Assembly (NCBI GenBank): GCA_964019415.1
Contig: OZ025877.1
Coordinates: forward strand, 4,105,242-4,169,241
Direction: 5' to 3'
DNA from: Ianthella basta
Lineage: Eukaryota > Porifera > Demospongiae > Verongiida > Ianthellidae
Length of the DNA: 64,000 nucleotides
This document shows positions 48,801-54,800 of the stretch, one piece after another. Numbering within the stretch: the first letter of the stretch is position 1; each line of letters opens with the position of its first letter. Under the pieces are notes generated by a model. That model did not search any database. It was given only the letters and a program-made list of their open reading frames with translations, and was not told the DNA's origin. Both the position numbers and the translations under genes were made by a program.

Positions 48801-51800
48801 TGATTATCAGCATTGTTGGCATGGAAACACGTGAGTTATAATAATGCTGGTACGATAATGAATTATATTGATTCCGAAGAGAAAGTTAAGTTTCTACCAC
48901 CATTTCCCTCTTATCTAATTAGCTTGTCCTCCTGCTTTCCTCTTTCCTGAGACACCCATTAACTCTCAGGCTGAGTTCCCTTGTTCTTCACTTGATGGTA
49001 GCTTCCTCTCTGGCGGAAGTATAACTGCTAATTGCTCTGTGAACAACACATGGACTGCTCTGGACATGTCTCAATGCACATTCAGAAATGATGTACAAGT
49101 GACCGCAGTAGCAGTGGTGGAGGTTATTACTGACTCAACTTTGCAGCAAGAGATACTCAAGGTATAATGCATTATTTTGTAGTTACTATATTCACATAAC
49201 TTAGTCTCATATTATAATAATACACATAATTCACAATTGAATTTGCATTTATGCCACTTCTTGGAAGTAAGTATTGATTAATTATGAATACTCTGCTTTC
49301 ACTTTAGAGTTCCTTACGAGACTTGCCACAAGTGACAAATGTATCACTAATAATGTCTCCAAGACAGTCACTAGTGTATGCAATCAGAACAAGCTCTAGA
49401 AACGCTGCAATTGACCTTGTAAGTCTTCTACAAAGATTATCAAGGAAGGCACACTTAGTGTTGTTGGCCCAAAAATCAGGTGATGCTAAGCAACAAATAT
49501 TTACATGCATTTGCAAAGCTGGAGCTTGATATCTACAAATGTTTGGTAAACTCTTTCAACTGTAGATTTTTGTAACTGCTGTGGCTACTCAGCAATCACT
49601 GTGCAACCACTCTTTACAGTGTCAGCACATTTTAATGTATGCACAGGGAGTTACGAGGCACCTCACGCCTGCTCCTGCTCCAGTGGTGAACTAGTGGTAA
49701 GAGATATAATCAATTTAAATGTACACGGAAAATATTCTGCTGTGTAAGAATGTGCTTCATCCATAAAAATGACTTTTCAAGTGCAGTTGGCAATCTTAAT
49801 GCTTACAGTGCCAGCCACGATTCAGCGTTACTTTTGATGCACCAGTTCAGTGCTTTCTAGATGTTGACGGGGACAGAAAACCAGACATAAAGGTGAGACC
49901 CTTCATATTTTGATATACTTATAGGTACCATATATACATTATACACTTGCAGCAAGCTTGACTGTTATAATTATTATGCACAGAGGAATATCCTTTTCTC
50001 TCCATGCTCTCAGATTAATTTAATACTATATTATTACTCTTAGGACCCTTGTGTTGGCTGTTGTCTGCCGGACTTTGACCTGACCTTCCAGTGGCCTGAA
50101 ACTACTCACAATACAGTGGCTGAGCTGCCTTGCTCCACAATTCATTCCAGTTTCTCCAATACCAATGTACAAAGGAAGTGTCTTCCTGATGACTCATGGG
50201 AACCAGCAGACATCAGCTCATGCACTTTCAAAAACACCACAAAGAATCCCATCTACCTCCTCACTACAAATGTGACAATGGGCAGTCATGAGAATGACAC
50301 TGATGCAATTGGTGCATTAAAGAGGGCAGTTGTGAAACAGGTGACTAATGAAAGCAGTTAAATTATTCCAAGATAGCATGCAATTGTCAAATCTGGCTTA
50401 ACATATTGGTATTTTTATATTAGTTCAATCTTACTCATTATTGCTTTTTAGCTATATACATTGACTGAAGGAGAGTCACTCAGCAACAATTCCTACCAGA
50501 TCACAACACAAACTATAACCAGCATTGGAACAAATAAAACCATTATCTTATTGGTTGTAGAGTTTCTCCCAAGTGTGAACCTGACTGAAAATGCAACAGT
50601 TTCTACTACAGTAAAAGATCCCTCTAATGGTGCTATATACACCATTACACAGATTATTGCTGCCAAACCTTCAGGTGAAGAACTTTCTTTGAATTAAAAT
50701 AATGGAGTAATTCATGTGTAACTGTTGCTTGTGCTTTAAGTTCATTGGCTTCACACTCTCATCTTGACCATTGTTGAAATTACAAAATAAGTTTAATTAT
50801 CATCCTTTCTTCCCAATGCACGTCCATGGTGATAAATACTGTAGACTCATGTTCCTGCAAGACAGGTGCCAGTCTGGTTGCTCATCTTTGTGTTGGTCCA
50901 TCCAGTAGCCCTTGTGATTGCAACTCCTTTAGGTCATGCGAAGTAAGTAGGGAAAGAGCTGTACTCCAATTAAAAGTGTGGAGTGTTGAATTACTCATAC
51001 ATGTGAATGCTAAGACCACTTCCACTTACTATATGCAGTGCATTGACCCTTATGTGATGGACATTAAGGGTGGTCAGTGCTCCTTGGACACAGATGGGGA
51101 TACTATTCCAGACTACAGAGTAATTACAGTTAACATACTGTAGCTATATTTTGATTATTTTGGATGTCAGCTGCTTGATTAAACTAATTACTGGAGCTCA
51201 TTTTGTACTTATGTAGGATTCATGCCTTGACAGATATGGACCAAGGATAAATGGAGGATGCCGTAAGTTTAGTTAATAATTATGGGTAGCTAATTTGTCT
51301 AGCTATATAGTAACTAAATGCCAGTAGCGATTACCTGGCAATTTAAAAAATTACTCTAATTGTTTAATCTCATTCTTATTATTGTTATTCTTCATTTTTC
51401 ACATACAGCTATAATTGTCATCAGCAATTCTCTCAGAGTAGAATGTCTTGCAGAGCAAGATATGGTGTGGCAGATCCAGTGGCCATCAGCTGCTCCTGGC
51501 TCTACTCAGTCAGTTCGCTGTCCAGGGGAGGGAGATGCTATTGGGTCAGGGTTGGCTCACAGGAGCTGCCTGTCTGGTGGCATATGGGGCCCCGCAGATG
51601 CAACAGCCTGTGAGTCTGCAGCTATCCGAGAAGTCAGGATTAAGGTACTTAATATTATATTTTATATGCACTTGTTCATCAAGCAAGCATAATAGCATAT
51701 TGACATCCTTATAATTACATAATTACATCGATCTGCATTCGAATTACAGACTAGGAATCTTCTTGATGATCTGAAGCTTACAATAAACAGTGACCTCCCA

Positions 51801-54800
51801 ATCTTGGATATGGACAGGCAGAAGGTGGAGAAATTATCAGTCACTCTCCGAGATGCTCTAAACCATTCAACAACTGAAAATAATAGATCAGTACTTCCTC
51901 GAGATTTGGAAACAGCAGCAAATTTTGTAGAAATAGTAGCTAAGTGAGTAACTATAATATACAAGCCAGTCAAGTGCATGCTGGTCTGCTGCTTTTCATA
52001 TATACTGCACATTATGGGAAACATTAGCCCCTTATTATGAATGAACCCTTGAATACATATTTCTGTCTGATTTGAAATGCAGCCTCTCCAAGAAAAATAG
52101 TTTATTTGAGGGTAACATCAAGGAGACAGATAAAGGGCAACAGAAGAAGGTGCATAATTATATAATATTACAGTTCAAGTTTATCTGAGCATGCTATTAT
52201 AGAAATTAATAGCATTGTTATGTCATTTTTATATCACCTTTTTAGGCATGTTCATTTGTTTGTGCTTGTTTTTGTGTTCTTTCTATTTTGGGTGCCACTG
52301 ATAAGGCGATTGGCTATAATGGTTTCTCAGGTAAAATAAGATTGCCTGATGCCTGATACCTGATACTGTGCTTTGCAGGTTATGGCAGACATTGTCAGCT
52401 CCCTTCTGGATGAGAAGAATGCACCAGCTTTTGAAGCTACAGATAAGGTATTTACCACTGCAGTGGAAATTACACAGAAGTATTGAAGCTTTTGATGTGA
52501 CTGCTATTCTGTCACATAATATTATGATCATTACACAAATGCAGACCCCCTCCACAAGGATTCTCAAGGCCACAGAAAAGATGGCCAATGCAATCACATC
52601 TTCTCTCACTATCGACAAGCCTAGAGTCACCATTTCAAGACCCAACTTTGGTAATTCAAACTTACTGTGTCATTTTGCTGCAGCCTATAATTATTGATCA
52701 TTTGTCTCCGTTGTCTTTTCCCTTTAGCACTACATGGCACAACACGTTCTTTCAGACAATTGCAATCACATGGTAGTATCCATTTTCCAGATGCTTCAGT
52801 CAAGTTACCTCAGTTCAGCAGACCAACAAACATCCCCCACATTAAACTGCCCACTGCATTTGTCTCTGCAGCCAGAAATAGGAGGGTTCCATTTGCAGTC
52901 AATGAGACAACAGAGGGTGATGCCATGGTAGAAGTGGTAAATGTAGTCATGAATAACATAGAAGAGTACCTTCCCCATGAGAGGTATGCTATATACATTT
53001 TAATTATTATTGCTAATTCTCTTTGACTTGGCCTCGTATTATGTTCAGGCTACCGTCCAAAATATAATAATTCCTTGGCAATAATTAACATAATGCATTA
53101 TATTAATGTAGATTACACATACATTATTTATTTCTTGTGCTTGCCTATTTTATGTTACATTCAACATAACAATGAAGTAAAGCAGTTCACTGCCAATACT
53201 GTTGGTAAAAATAATATACATATTGGTGATTATATTCATTCCACTTACTACATCTATCCAGTATCGAATAGACTGTGTATTAATGCAATAGAGGTAATGA
53301 AATAATTGCTGTCACATTTCCATTTTCAAAACTATTGAATGTTTATATTGCTACTGCTTTTATGTACAGCTTGTTAGGTTCCCTTGCTGACAGTGGAAAT
53401 AGATGATACTTATGCTACTTCTGGTGAAGTCACAATGATGCATTCTTTAGTAGAACACAGTACTACAAAGTATCAGTACTGTCGTACTTATGGCATGCTA
53501 TTTTCAAAGAACGATGATTTGATATATACACTTCTTATGTACTCTGCAGTGATGAACAATCCAATGACACTGTTCCAGCTAGCCTTGTGCTTTCCAGCCA
53601 AATCCCAGGCTATGATGGTAGGGAATTGGGCATCAATCAGACTGTGGAGCTGACATTCCCTATTAAGGTATATACTTGAACAAGAGAGTGCAATCTGTAA
53701 ACATGAATAATCATACTTCCACCCATGCATGCGCTGCAAGGTAGTAAGGGAATGGATTTATGATCAAAGCTATGCCCATGCATGATTAAATTTATTCTAA
53801 TGTTCTAACTGCCTTTAGATTAGACATTTCTCAGCTGTTGACTATACATTGACTATTAAGAAAATGAATACTTCTCTCCTCAAATCAGGAAGAGGCACTA
53901 GATGCAACTGTCCCCACTGGCAGGGTAAAAAAATTCCGTTGTGCCTTCTTCAACTTCACTGGAGCACCCAATAGGACTGGATCATGGTCCACAAAAGGGC
54001 TGACTTCTGTTGTTTTCAATGGCACTCACGTTCAGTGCAATGCCTCTCACCTCACAAGCTTTGCGATTTTAGTCAGCATTGTCCCATCAGAAGATCTAGT
54101 GAGTTAACAGTAATTAATAGTAACCAATGATTATTACTTTGCATTTTGTATATAATACTCTAACAATTATACATGTATTACAAATAGAATGAATTGTCAA
54201 ACTGCACGTATGCACAAATATATTCATGACGTCCAATTAACCTTATGTCTTTTATAATTAACTGCAGCCTCCACTGGATTACATCACTTATATAGGCTGT
54301 GGGATTTCATTCCTTTGCTTGATTGGAGCTATTGCATTTTTCCTGTCACTAAGGTTGGGACATAGCAGACAACCTGTCAATATTCACATTTTCATCACAT
54401 TCAGTCATTTATTGTTATTGCTACATACAGAAAAGATTTAATTCAGAAACTCCATAATTTTGTCCACCTCAACTTGTGCATTGCACTTGCCTTGGGTCTG
54501 CTCCTGTTCCTCACTGGAATACAGACAGCCACAGCCAATGTAGTAAGTAGAATGAGTAACATGAGAAGCTTGTAACTGACACTGCAGGGTCCTATGACAT
54601 TGTATGAATCATAAATATCCATTGTACACATCATATCACTTTGCAAACAGATCAGCATAGTGCATGTGCTTCCATTATGCATACAATATTATGTATAATG
54701 TATATGTAACTAAACTAAACTGAGATAATTTTGCAGCAATGCATTTTGTATTGCTTTTACTACCTATAGGGAGCCTGCAAATTCGTGACCGCCTTGCTGC

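Noticed and set aside
49308..49418. Shorter exon 17 ending at the strong GTAAGT at 49419
   Set aside because: It leaves phase 0, and exon 18 read in phase 0 meets TAG. The GTGATG donor at 49480 gives phase 1 and an open exon 18. Minor use cannot be excluded.
53384..53653. 89-codon frame as the GAIN exon
   Set aside because: It overlaps exon 31 in another frame. The supported frame (DEQSNDTVPASLVLSS) fits the phase of exons 30 and 32; the ATG frame does not and ends in a stop before the donor.
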